Assembly (NCBI RefSeq): GCF_002086275.1
Contig: NZ_MVHT01000014.1
Span: 21,481-85,480 of the forward strand
DNA from: Mycobacterium intermedium
Lineage (GTDB): Bacteria; Actinomycetota; Actinomycetes; Mycobacteriales; Mycobacteriaceae
Length of the DNA stretch: 64,000 bases
Reading direction: 5' to 3'
Below are positions 45,176-53,257 of this stretch, in pieces. The notes below the pieces were generated by a model. That model was not told where the DNA came from. It saw nothing but the letters and a program-made list of their open reading frames with translations, and did no database searches. The position numbers and the translations under genes are program-made. The stretch's first letter is position 1; each line of letters begins with the position of its first letter.

Positions 45176-45592
45176 GAGATTGCCGCACCGAGATTGCCGC
45201 AACGGCTGTGCCATGGGCGCCGACCACAACCATGGCCGCAATCTCACCCACCGGCGCCCACCAGTGCCTACCGAGATTGCCGCAACGGCTGCGCCATGAG
45301 CGCCGACCACAACCATGGCCGCAATCTCACCCACCTGCGCCCACCAGTGCCCACCTGCGCCCACCGGCGCCCAACGAGATTGCCGCAACGGCTCCGCCGT
45401 GAGCGCCCACCACAACCATGGCCGCATTCTCACCCACCTGCGCCCACCAGTGCCCACCGGCGCCCACCAGTGCCCACCGGCGCCCAACGAGATTGCCGCA
45501 ACGGCTGCGCCATGAGCGCCCACCACAACCATGGCCGCAATCTCACCCACCGGCACCCACCAGTGCCCACCTGCGCCCACCGGCGCCCGAGC
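45176..45592. repeat. Nested tandem repeat: 63-bp core plus variable 10-bp units
   Basis: Four copies of a 63-bp core begin GAGATTGCCGCAACGGCT at 45190, 45273, 45376 and 45489, after a short partial copy at 45176. Between cores are 2, 4 and 5 units of a 10-bp repeat (consensus GCGCCCACCA / GTGCCCACCG), giving periods 83, 103 and 113. Each core is an imperfect hairpin: GAGATTGC at one end pairs with GCAATCTC at the other. All six frames are partly open, which creates false ORFs. It lies just upstream of the TPR gene. Confidence 0.88.
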
Positions 45593-45603
45593 CAAGCCTC
45601 AAA

Positions 45604-46488
45604 CTAGCCACGTAAGCGCTCGACGATAATCCGCCGTGCCGCACGGCCTTCCGGCGTCGAACTCAGCGGATATACATGCAGCAGCCCGGGTTTCTCGTGG
45701 TAATCGACGGCTACGCCTGCAGCACCGGCCTTTTGGACCAAGAGTCGGGCGTCCGGATTGAGGATGTCACGGGTCCCGCTGAACACCGTGAGCGCACCGA
45801 GACCACGCAAGTCCGCCGCCAGCGGGTCCACCCGCGGATCGCCGAGCGAAAGGTCGCCGCGCCAGCGGTCAGCGAAGACCAACAGGCCGTCGCGCCCCAG
45901 CCAAGGATCGTCGACGGCGGCAATGTCCGGGTTGGACAGTGACAGGTCAAGGACCGGGGAGATCAACACCGTCCGCGGTATGACGACGTCGTGCTCGTCG
46001 CGCAGCAGCAGGGCGGCCGACAACGCCATCTGGCCGCCGGCGGAGTCCCCGACCAGGTACACCCGGTCACCGGACGCCACCACCTCTGCCACCAATTGCA
46101 CCACCGTCGGCATCACCTCCGCCGCCGTGGCGAACGGCACCAGCGGGTAAATCGGCACAATCACCTTCACGTGCGCCTCGTGTGCTGCCTGAATGACCAA
46201 TTGCCAATGCTGCGTACTGATTTCGTTGACCCAGCCACCACCGTGTAGGTAGACAACCGTGCCGCAGGGTAAGCCGGACGCAGGTGTGACGGTGTAGATC
46301 GGCCACCCGAACCGGCGTCGGACCTCCACCGCGACGTCCGGATGCAATCGGGTGGGCGGCCCGTACGGTTGTGGACGCAGCTCTCGCCCGGCGATGTGAG
46401 CGCGCGCGCTGTCGGCACTGGCGTAGGCGCGCGTCCGACCCGTCATGCGAAGGAGGACGGGTAGGGCGCGACTGGCCCAGCTGGTCAC
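45604..46488 (-). CDS. HSL-family esterase/lipase (alpha/beta hydrolase)
   Basis: 294 residues. The oxyanion-hole motif VYLHGGGWV and nucleophile GDSAGGQMA mark the hormone-sensitive-lipase family. The acid (NPDARLL region) and catalytic His (GLLHVYPL) are in place. This is the Lip-type group common in mycobacteria, hydrolysing short to medium acyl esters. The start overlaps the end of the SMP-30 gene by 4 nt, so it is the last gene of a coupled enoyl-CoA hydratase / SMP-30 / esterase operon. Confidence 0.92.
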   Translation of the reverse strand: MTSWASRALPVLLRMTGRTRAYASADSARAHIAGRELRPQPYGPPTRLHPDVAVEVRRRFGWPIYTVTPASGLPCGTVVYLHGGGWVNEISTQHWQLVIQAAHEAHVKVIVPIYPLVPFATAAEVMPTVVQLVAEVVASGDRVYLVGDSAGGQMALSAALLLRDEHDVVIPRTVLISPVLDLSLSNPDIAAVDDPWLGRDGLLVFADRWRGDLSLGDPRVDPLAADLRGLGALTVFSGTRDILNPDARLLVQKAGAAGVAVDYHEKPGLLHVYPLSSTPEGRAARRIIVERLRG

Positions 46489-47333
46489 CGAAGGCCCGTA
46501 TCGTCGTCGCCGAAGAGCACCCGCAGCAGCGACTGACTCCCCGCAGCGGTGACGTACAGCTCATCGAGGTCCGCGCCGCCGATGCAGACGTTGGTGGGCA
46601 GCGACCCGGCCGGCAATTCGATCACGGCTTGGCGATTGCCCTCGGCGTCGACGGCGTCAATGCGGTCGCCGCCCGTCAGCGCGGCCCATGTGAGGCCGGA
46701 CGGGCTGACCACCATACCGTCGGGCCACCCGTTGTCGAAGGTGTGCAGCAACCGCGGCTGCGACCAGTTCGGCGAATCCGGCGGGCCCACCTCATAGGCC
46801 AGCAAACCCGACGACACCGTCGCCGTGACCAGCAGCGACTGCCCGTCGTCGGTAAAGCCCAGGCCGTTGATGAACGGTGGCCCGTTGTCGACGATCTGTT
46901 CGGGTTCGGCGCCGTCCAGCGAACAGGCCCAGAGGTGACCCGGCCAATCGTCGGGTGCGGTGAGGACCGCTTCGTCGCGAGGATCGGTGACCCAGAGCCG
47001 ACCGTCCGGGCCGAACACCAAGTCGTTGGGCGCGCCCATGCCCGTGACTAGGTAGTCGACCTTCCCGTCGACTACGACCTGGACCCCAGGCTGCGCCGGG
47101 CCGCTCGCGTTGAAGACTCCCCCGTTCTGGGCGACGTACAGGGCGCCGTCGGAACCCAGCACCAGACCGTTGGGGCCGCCACCGGTGACGATTCGCTCGA
47201 TCGGTCCGCCTCCCGTCGGGTCGACGACATAGAGGCAACCGTGGCTGATCGAGGTGAGTGCAATTCGTCCGTCTGCCAACCACACGGGCCCTTCGGTGAA
47301 GCCAAGTTCATTGGCGACCACGTCGATCTGCAT
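46485..47333 (-). CDS. SMP-30/gluconolactonase-family beta-propeller protein
   Basis: 282 residues from ATG 47333; the preceding stop (TAATG) gives coupling, and the longer frame to 47720 runs through the hydratase gene. Family marks include ELGFTEGPVW (metal-ligand Glu), GAPNDLVFGPDGRLWVTDPR and NGWPDGMVVSPSGLTWAAL (metal-binding Asn/Asp). It is a Ca/Zn lactonase or similar hydrolase. Together with the esterase downstream it may open lactones or esters. Confidence 0.9.
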   Translation of the reverse strand: MQIDVVANELGFTEGPVWLADGRIALTSISHGCLYVVDPTGGGPIERIVTGGGPNGLVLGSDGALYVAQNGGVFNASGPAQPGVQVVVDGKVDYLVTGMGAPNDLVFGPDGRLWVTDPRDEAVLTAPDDWPGHLWACSLDGAEPEQIVDNGPPFINGLGFTDDGQSLLVTATVSSGLLAYEVGPPDSPNWSQPRLLHTFDNGWPDGMVVSPSGLTWAALTGGDRIDAVDAEGNRQAVIELPAGSLPTNVCIGGADLDELYVTAAGSQSLLRVLFGDDDTGLR

Positions 47334-48151
47334 TACACCTCCGGCAATGGTTTCCAGTCTTTGGACACCGATCCGCTCCAGCGCGGGACGCGCCGTTGCA
47401 GGAAGGCGTCGACGCCTTCGCGGGCATCCGCAGCCCCCATCACCCGATGATGCAGTTTCGTCTCCAGATCGGCGACCTGGCGCGCCGAGTAGCCCTTGAT
47501 CATGGTGTCCCACAGCAGTCGCTTGCTCAACGCAGCCGACATCGGTGCGACATTGACGGCAATGTCGCGCGCCACCGTCATCGCATGCTCGAGCACCCGG
47601 TGCCCGGGCAGGGTTCGAGTGGCGACGCCCATCGCGGCTGCCTCGGCGCCGTCGAACGTCCGCCCGGTCAGGAGCAAGTCCGCCGCAACGGATCCACCTA
47701 CCAGGTGCGGCAACGTCCAATGCGACATGCAGTCCGCTATCACTCCCCTGCGCACCTGCGCCACAGCGTATTTGGCGTCGTGAGCCATGATCCGGATGTC
47801 AGCCTGTAGCGCGATGGTCAAGCCAATGCCGACGGCGTGGCCGTTAACCGCGGCGATGACCGGCTTGCGTAGCTCGAACGCGGCCGGATCGGTTGGGGCT
47901 GCTGTGAATTCGCTGTCCGGAGTGTCGAACGGGCTGTTCTCCGCCGAGAAATCGGCTCCGACGCAGAACGCGTCCCCCGCGCCGGTGAGGACGATGACGC
48001 GTACCTCATCGTCCTCGTCACACCGCCGATACACCTGATTGAGCAGCGCACCCATTTCCGCGGTGTAGGCGTTGCGCCGCTCGGGCCGGTTCAGGGTCAA
48101 CAGCGCAACGCCGTCGGCGACCGCGGCGGTGAGATCAGCCATGGTGCTCAT
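47333..48151 (-). CDS. Enoyl-CoA hydratase/isomerase family protein
   Basis: 272 residues from ATG 48151 (MSTMADLTAAV); ATG 48142 is an alternative. Crotonase marks are LNRPERRNAYTAEM, the first oxyanion loop GAGDAFCVGADFSAEN and the second VNGHAVGIGLTIALQADI. The residue where EchA enzymes often have catalytic Glu reads RRGVIADC, so the reaction may not be hydration. First gene of the operon with the SMP-30 and esterase genes. Confidence 0.9.
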   Translation of the reverse strand: MSTMADLTAAVADGVALLTLNRPERRNAYTAEMGALLNQVYRRCDEDDEVRVIVLTGAGDAFCVGADFSAENSPFDTPDSEFTAAPTDPAAFELRKPVIAAVNGHAVGIGLTIALQADIRIMAHDAKYAVAQVRRGVIADCMSHWTLPHLVGGSVAADLLLTGRTFDGAEAAAMGVATRTLPGHRVLEHAMTVARDIAVNVAPMSAALSKRLLWDTMIKGYSARQVADLETKLHHRVMGAADAREGVDAFLQRRVPRWSGSVSKDWKPLPEV

Positions 48152-48215
48152 CCATCGTGGCAAACATACCGAACTGTGAACATCGGCTGCGCACTCTCGC
48201 CGGCATGGAGCGGGA

Positions 48216-48932
48216 TCAACGCTGGCGCACCGGCCGGATCACCATCTCGTTGACGTCGACGTCGGCAGGCTGGCCGACCGCGTAGGAGACCGCGGCGGCG
48301 ATCGCGGCCGGGTCCAGTGCGTACTTGCGGTATTCCTTCATGAACCCCTTGGCGTGCGGATCGCTGATGGTGTTCGCCAGTTCGCTTTCCACCACCCCGG
48401 GCGAGATCGTGGTCACGCGGATCTCGGGCGGGGACTCCCGGCGCAGGCCCTCGGTGATCGCCCAGGCGGCGTACTTGGTGCCGCAGTACACCGCCGCCGT
48501 CGGGGTGACCGAATGCGAGCCGACGGACGCCGTCGTGATGAAGTGGCCCGAGCCCTGCGTGCGGAAATGCGGCAAGCTGGCCGAGATCCCGTGCAGCAGA
48601 CCGCGGATGTTGACGTCGATCATGGTGTTCCATTCGTCGACGAGGTCGGAGTCCAGCCGCGACAGCGGCATCACCCCGGCGTTGGCGACGAACACGTCGA
48701 GGCGGCCGTGCCGGGCGACCGCGTCGTCGACGGCGCGCCGGACCGCGTCGCGGTCGGTGACGTCGAGCTCCTGCGCCTCGATGGTGTCGGTGCCGGCGGC
48801 CAGCTCGTCGAGCAGTTTGGTGCGCCGCGCTGCGGCGACCACGGTCAGGCCGTCGGCGGCCAGCCGGGTCGTGATGGCGCGGCCGATGCCGCTGCTGGCT
48901 CCGGTGACGAACGCGACTTTGGGTGTGGTCAT
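48216..48932 (-). CDS. Short-chain dehydrogenase/reductase
   Basis: 238 residues from ATG 48932 with GGGAGAT 4-10 nt upstream. Cofactor loop TGASSGIG (about residues 11-18), NAGV and the catalytic YCGTK (Tyr-x-x-x-Lys) are all present, with Ser upstream. ARR after the second strand favours NADPH. It is divergent from an XRE-type regulator, the usual partner of such SDRs, with a 9-bp dyad between. Confidence 0.94.
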   Translation of the reverse strand: MTTPKVAFVTGASSGIGRAITTRLAADGLTVVAAARRTKLLDELAAGTDTIEAQELDVTDRDAVRRAVDDAVARHGRLDVFVANAGVMPLSRLDSDLVDEWNTMIDVNIRGLLHGISASLPHFRTQGSGHFITTASVGSHSVTPTAAVYCGTKYAAWAITEGLRRESPPEIRVTTISPGVVESELANTISDPHAKGFMKEYRKYALDPAAIAAAVSYAVGQPADVDVNEMVIRPVRQR

Positions 48933-49024
48933 GGTTATCTCCCTGATTCGCCAGGTGTTTCGGGTGGTTACTGCGCTCCATCCACCGTGGCGCAGTGCCG
49001 GCGGATCAGGCAGGACGAAGCGTT

Positions 49025-49045
49025 CCTGGGTGCGCTGCACCCAGG
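49025..49045. promoter_or_regulatory. 9-bp inverted repeat between SDR and XRE regulator, likely operator
   Basis: Perfect arms CCTGGGTGC and GCACCCAGG around GCT. It is centred 44 nt before the regulator ATG and 103 nt before the SDR start. The regulator's own -10 element (TAGCAT) lies close downstream with the ATG 7 nt later, so binding would affect its promoter. Confidence 0.6.
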
Positions 49046-49078
49046 CTCGGGGTCGTGCGGGTCGCTAGCATCGACACC

Positions 49079-49900
49079 ATGTCCGACGACGAGCTCGGCG
49101 CCTACCTGCGGGCCAGGCGGGCCGCGGTGAGCCCCGAAGAGGTGGGCCTGCCCAGCAGCGGCCACCGCAGGGTGGCCGGGCTGCGCCGGGAGGAGGTGGC
49201 GATGCTGGCCGGGCTCAGCGTCGACTACTACACCCGGCTGGAGCAGGGCCGTGAGCGCAGCCCGTCGGCGCAGGTGGTCGAGGCGCTGGCGGTCGCGCTA
49301 CGCATGGGCGAGGACGCCCGCAGCCATCTGTACCGGCTGTCCGGCCACATCCCGCGCGACCGGGTGGCCGTCGAGGACCGGGTGGACGGCGCGCTGCTGG
49401 ACCTGATGGCGGCCTGGCCGGACAACCCAGCCATCGTCTACAACATCGCCTACGACGTGCTGGCCTCCAACGGGATCGCGGATGCCCTGTTCCACAACTG
49501 GAGCCATTCCCGCAACCTGATGCAGGTCGTGTTCACCGATCCGGAAGCCAGGCGGTTCTACCTGGATTGGGAACGGGTGGCGGCAAATTCGGTCGCCGGG
49601 TTCCGGCTCAACCACGGCCGGGCGCCCCACCATCCCAGGATCCAGCAGGTGCTCACCGATCTGCTGGCCTCCAGCGACGAGTTCAGGCGACTCTGGCAAC
49701 GGCACGACCCGCGGGGAAAGTCGTTGGAGTCCAAGCGTTTCTACCACCGCGACGTGGGTGAGCTGACGTTGTCGATGCAGACCTTCGACGTGCGATCCAG
49801 CCCCGGCCAGGAGCTGGTGGTCTACCACGCCGCTCCCGATTCGGCCAGTGCACACGCGCTGCGGCTGCTCGGCTCGCTGTCGGTCACCGCCGACCCGTAG
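49079..49900 (+). CDS. XRE-family regulator with MmyB-like C-terminal domain
   Basis: 273 residues from ATG 49079. The N-terminal helix-turn-helix contains RREEVAMLAGLSVDYYTRLEQGRERSPS, quoted only for LAGLSVDYYTRLEQGRE. The C-terminal MLTR/MmyB ligand-binding domain (about 100-265) has NPAIVYNIAYDVLASN and DPEARRFYLDWE. These regulators bind lipid-like ligands and commonly control a divergent SDR. TAGCAT lies 7 nt before the ATG, consistent with a leaderless message. The longer frame from 48995 crosses the dyad. Confidence 0.92.
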   Translation: MSDDELGAYLRARRAAVSPEEVGLPSSGHRRVAGLRREEVAMLAGLSVDYYTRLEQGRERSPSAQVVEALAVALRMGEDARSHLYRLSGHIPRDRVAVEDRVDGALLDLMAAWPDNPAIVYNIAYDVLASNGIADALFHNWSHSRNLMQVVFTDPEARRFYLDWERVAANSVAGFRLNHGRAPHHPRIQQVLTDLLASSDEFRRLWQRHDPRGKSLESKRFYHRDVGELTLSMQTFDVRSSPGQELVVYHAAPDSASAHALRLLGSLSVTADP

Positions 49901-50034
49901 CGCGGCCGCCCGAACGGTGATTCGTAAGCGTACGGATGCCGAGTACTTGCGCACCCATTTCCGGGGTGTAGTGGACATCGGCCGGAAAAACTGCCGGACC
50001 TCCAGTGCTTTGTCAAACGAGGCCGGGCACTATC

Positions 50035-51453
50035 GTGGCGCAAGTGCAGACCAACGCTATCGAGACCGACTACCTGGTGGTAGGTGCCGGCGCGATGGGA
50101 ATGGCATTTATCGACACGCTCATCACCGAATCTGACGCGCGCGTAGTCGTTGTCGACCGCGCGGGTCAACCGGGTGGACACTGGACCACCGCATACCCCT
50201 TTGTGCGCCTGCACCAGCCGTCCGCGTACTACGGCGTCAATTCAAGACCCCTGGGCAACAACACTATTGACCAGGTTGGCTGGAACAAGGGCTTGAACGA
50301 ATTGGCCCCCGTCGGGGAAATCTGCGCGTATTTCGACGCCGTCATGCAACAACAGTTTCTGCCCACCGGTCGGGTCCAGTACTTCCCGATGAGCGAGTAT
50401 CTGGGCGACCGGCGCCTGCGCACCCTCGCCGGCACCGAGTATGACGTCACCGTCAACAAGCGGATCGTCGACGCGACGTATCTGCGGGCCGTGGTGCCAT
50501 CCATGCGGCCCGCACCTTTCGCCGTCGCCGCCGGGATCGACTGTGTCGCCCCAAACGACCTGCCCAAATTCCCGGCCCGCGACCGCTACGTGATCGTCGG
50601 CGCCGGCAAGACCGGCATGGACGTCTGCCTGTGGCTGCTGCGGCACGATATCGATCCGGACAAGCTTACCTGGATCATGCCCCGGGACTCGTGGCTGATC
50701 GACCGGGCAACACTGCAGCCCGGACCGAAATTCATCAAGCGGTTCCGGAAGGGTTACAGCGCCACCCTCGAGACGATCGGCAAGGCGACCTCTACCGACG
50801 ACCTGTTCGATCAGCTGGAAGCCGCTGGGACGCTGCTCCGCATCGACCCTTCCGTTCGCCCACGCATGTATAGGTGCGCTACCGTGTCGCATCCCGAACT
50901 CGAGCAGCTGCGCCGCATCCGCGACATCGTCAGAATGGGCCACGTCAAGTCCGTCGAACCCAACGAAATCCTGCTCGACTACGGCTCGGTGCCTTCGTCT
51001 CCCTCGGCCCTCTTCATCGACTGCACCGCCGACGGGGCGCCACAGAAACCGGCCAAGCCGGTTTTCGAGGGCGACCACATCACCCTGCAAGCGGTGCGCG
51101 GCTGCCAACAGGTGTTCAGCGCCGCATTCACCGCGCACGTCGAGTTCGCCTACGACGACGATGCGGTGAAAAACGAACTCTGCACACCCATTCCGCACCC
51201 GGACTCCGATCTGGACTGGATGCGGCTGACGCATTCCGACCTGAGCAATTTTTCGCGCTGGCTCGACGACGAGGAACTGTTCGACTGGCTCAGCTCGGCC
51301 CGATTGAACTTGCTCGCAGACCTACTTCCGCCGCTGGCGGACAAGCCCCGGGTTCGCCAACGCGTGGTGTCGATGTTCCAGAAGGGTCTCAACACCGCGA
51401 TCGAGCAACTGGAAGCGCTGCGCAGCGAAACCGCCTCGGCAGCAAGCCAATAG
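50035..51453 (+). CDS. FAD-dependent oxidoreductase-like protein
   Basis: 472 residues from GTG 50035; other starts (50005, 50044) are possible. The FAD dinucleotide fold is YLVVGAGAMGMAFI with VVVVDRAGQPGGHW, and a second, NAD(P)-type fold is YVIVGAGKTGMDVCLWLL (about 185). This is the layout of flavoprotein monooxygenases, but I see no clear FxGxxxHxxxW fingerprint. It is followed at 9 nt by an acyl-ACP-thioesterase-like gene, so the pair probably forms one pathway. A comparable pair of neighbours may exist in M. tuberculosis (Rv2000-Rv2001), which I recall only loosely. Confidence 0.8.
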   Translation: MAQVQTNAIETDYLVVGAGAMGMAFIDTLITESDARVVVVDRAGQPGGHWTTAYPFVRLHQPSAYYGVNSRPLGNNTIDQVGWNKGLNELAPVGEICAYFDAVMQQQFLPTGRVQYFPMSEYLGDRRLRTLAGTEYDVTVNKRIVDATYLRAVVPSMRPAPFAVAAGIDCVAPNDLPKFPARDRYVIVGAGKTGMDVCLWLLRHDIDPDKLTWIMPRDSWLIDRATLQPGPKFIKRFRKGYSATLETIGKATSTDDLFDQLEAAGTLLRIDPSVRPRMYRCATVSHPELEQLRRIRDIVRMGHVKSVEPNEILLDYGSVPSSPSALFIDCTADGAPQKPAKPVFEGDHITLQAVRGCQQVFSAAFTAHVEFAYDDDAVKNELCTPIPHPDSDLDWMRLTHSDLSNFSRWLDDEELFDWLSSARLNLLADLLPPLADKPRVRQRVVSMFQKGLNTAIEQLEALRSETASAASQ

Positions 51454-51462
51454 CGAGACACC

Positions 51463-52218
51463 ATGCCCCACGTTCCAGAGTTAGACGCGCCGCTTGCCGA
51501 GTTGCCCGACACCGGATACATCTTCCAAACGGGTTGGCGGGTAGCCACATCGGACATCGACGAGCACATGAGACTGCGCCTCGATGGCGTCGCACGCTAC
51601 ATCCAGGAGGCGGGCGCTGAGCACCTCGCCGACGCGGGACTCGCGGAGATCCACCCGCACTGGATTGTGCTGCGCACGGTGATAGACGTGATCAGGCCGA
51701 TCGAGTTGCCCAGCGACATAACGTTCCGCCGCTGGTGTGCCGCACTGTCGACTCGATGGTGCAACATGCGCGTGCAACTCCAGGGTTCCGACGGCGGACG
51801 GATCGAAACCGAGGGCTTCTGGTTGTGCGTCAACAAAGACACCCTGACTCCGTCCCGCCTCACCGATGACTGCATCGCGCGATTCGGCAGCACCACCGAC
51901 AACCACCGGCTCAAGTGGCGTCCCTGGCTCACCGAGCCGGTCCAGAACGGCACGGTGACATCATTTCCCTTGCGCCGCACCGATATCGACCCCATGGAGC
52001 ATGTCAACAACACCATCTACTGGCACGGCGTGCACGAAATACTCGGCCAGTTAACCGAACTCGAACGCCCGCCATACCGCGCGGTGCTGGAGTACCGCAG
52101 CCCCATCAAGCACGGCGAAACCGTGACCATCCACTCCGAACGAGCCGGCGACGCCGTGCGCATCCACTTCGTTGTCGACGACGACGTGCGCACGGCGGCT
52201 TTGGTGCGCAAGCTCTAA
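51463..52218 (+). CDS. Acyl-ACP thioesterase-like (FatA-type double hot-dog) protein
   Basis: 251 residues. Two hot-dog domains are visible. The first runs from RVATSDIDEHMRLRLDGVARYIQEAG. The second contains RRTDIDPMEHVNNTIYWHGVHE, with the N-x-H/Asp pattern of plant-type acyl-ACP thioesterases (here HVNN). It could release a fatty acid from ACP or CoA. Cotranscribed with the flavoprotein (9 nt gap). It overlaps the convergent dipeptidase by 4 nt. Confidence 0.85.
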   Translation: MPHVPELDAPLAELPDTGYIFQTGWRVATSDIDEHMRLRLDGVARYIQEAGAEHLADAGLAEIHPHWIVLRTVIDVIRPIELPSDITFRRWCAALSTRWCNMRVQLQGSDGGRIETEGFWLCVNKDTLTPSRLTDDCIARFGSTTDNHRLKWRPWLTEPVQNGTVTSFPLRRTDIDPMEHVNNTIYWHGVHEILGQLTELERPPYRAVLEYRSPIKHGETVTIHSERAGDAVRIHFVVDDDVRTAALVRKL

Positions 52219-53210
52219 TTGCGCTCGCTTTTCCGGTCGCCAGGGCCCCGCCACGCCTGCTGGGCCACCCGATAGAAGTTGCCACCGGCGACGGCACGGA
52301 TATTGTCGTCGGTCCAGCCGCGCGCACCGAGGTACTCGCCGATCGTGAGCAGGGTTTCCGGCGGCATCCACTGAATCGGGCCCCAGCGCGTGTAGCTCTC
52401 GTCGAAAAGCTGCGGGTTTCGCGTTAGTTCGTCGACGAAGTCCGCATAGTCGAAGGAGAAGTCGGAGCTGATGCCGACGTGGTCGATGCCGACGAGGTCG
52501 ACGGCATAGTCGAGGTGGCGCATCATCGCGTCAAGGGTGGGGGTGTTGGGGCCGAGGAAGATGCCGACGCCGGTAATGCCGACCACTCCCCCGGTGGCCG
52601 CGCAGGCCCGCGCTTGGTCGTCGGTGATGTTGCGGGGATGGTCCCACACCGCCCGCATGCAGGAGTGACTGTAAATGACCGGACCGGAGGAGATCTCACA
52701 TAGGTCAAGGCCCGTCCGGGCGCTGCAGTGTGATCCGTCGGGCACGATGCCGACCCTGTTCAGTTCGGCGACGACCGACCGGCCCCACGACGTGAGACCG
52801 CCGTCGTCGGCGTCGAGGCAGCCGCTGCCGGCGCGGTTGGCGTGGTTGTAGGTGGGTAGCAGGGTGCGCACACCCAGGTCGGCGAGCGCGGCCACGTTGT
52901 CGAGGTTGTCCTCGATCGGATTGGCGTCTTCGAGGTCGAACACCACCGCGATGCGGCCGGCCCCGGTGATAGACGCGACGTCCTCGATACCGTCCGCCAA
53001 CTCCATGTCGGGGTGGGCAGCCACGGCGGACCGAAAGTACCGCAACAGAGCCACCGTGTCGCTGAAGCTGTGCGGCGAGTACCCGGCATTCACCGAGACG
53101 AAGGTGCCTCCCGGTCGCCGGAACCGGGCGAGCGGATCGACATCGGTACCGAGTTGCAACGGCAGACAGGCGTGCTGGTCCCAGAGCAACTCCGATGGCA
53201 ACGGGGTCAT
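52215..53210 (-). CDS. M19 membrane-dipeptidase family protein
   Basis: 331 residues. Renal-dipeptidase landmarks are VPDGSHCSARTGLDL, IYSHSCMRAVWDHPRNITDDQ and VGIDHVGISSDF, which carry metal-ligand His and the substrate Asp. The first metal motif, normally HxD, reads DQHACLPL, so the Asp is Cys. This may alter or weaken metal binding, and the enzyme may not be a dipeptidase. ATG at 53210, divergent from the acyltransferase at 53258 with only 47 nt between, so the two promoters overlap. Confidence 0.85.
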   Translation of the reverse strand: MTPLPSELLWDQHACLPLQLGTDVDPLARFRRPGGTFVSVNAGYSPHSFSDTVALLRYFRSAVAAHPDMELADGIEDVASITGAGRIAVVFDLEDANPIEDNLDNVAALADLGVRTLLPTYNHANRAGSGCLDADDGGLTSWGRSVVAELNRVGIVPDGSHCSARTGLDLCEISSGPVIYSHSCMRAVWDHPRNITDDQARACAATGGVVGITGVGIFLGPNTPTLDAMMRHLDYAVDLVGIDHVGISSDFSFDYADFVDELTRNPQLFDESYTRWGPIQWMPPETLLTIGEYLGARGWTDDNIRAVAGGNFYRVAQQAWRGPGDRKSERN

Positions 53211-53257
53211 GATGCCGATCCTGCACCATTTTCGCCGCGCGGCTACCCTCGCAGTCG

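Noticed and set aside
45176..45592. Possible CRISPR array
   Set aside because: Repeats are too long (63 bp) and the 'spacers' are multiples of one 10-bp unit rather than unique sequences; no cas genes nearby.
45134..45615. Several overlapping Pro/His- or Gly/Trp-rich ORFs on both strands
   Set aside because: They are open frames through the nested tandem repeat; periods of 83, 103 and 113 are not multiples of three, so no single protein repeat is kept, and there are no ribosome sites.
48148..48981. 277-codon Arg-rich ORF overlapping the SDR
   Set aside because: Alternate frame of the SDR gene, low complexity, no motifs.
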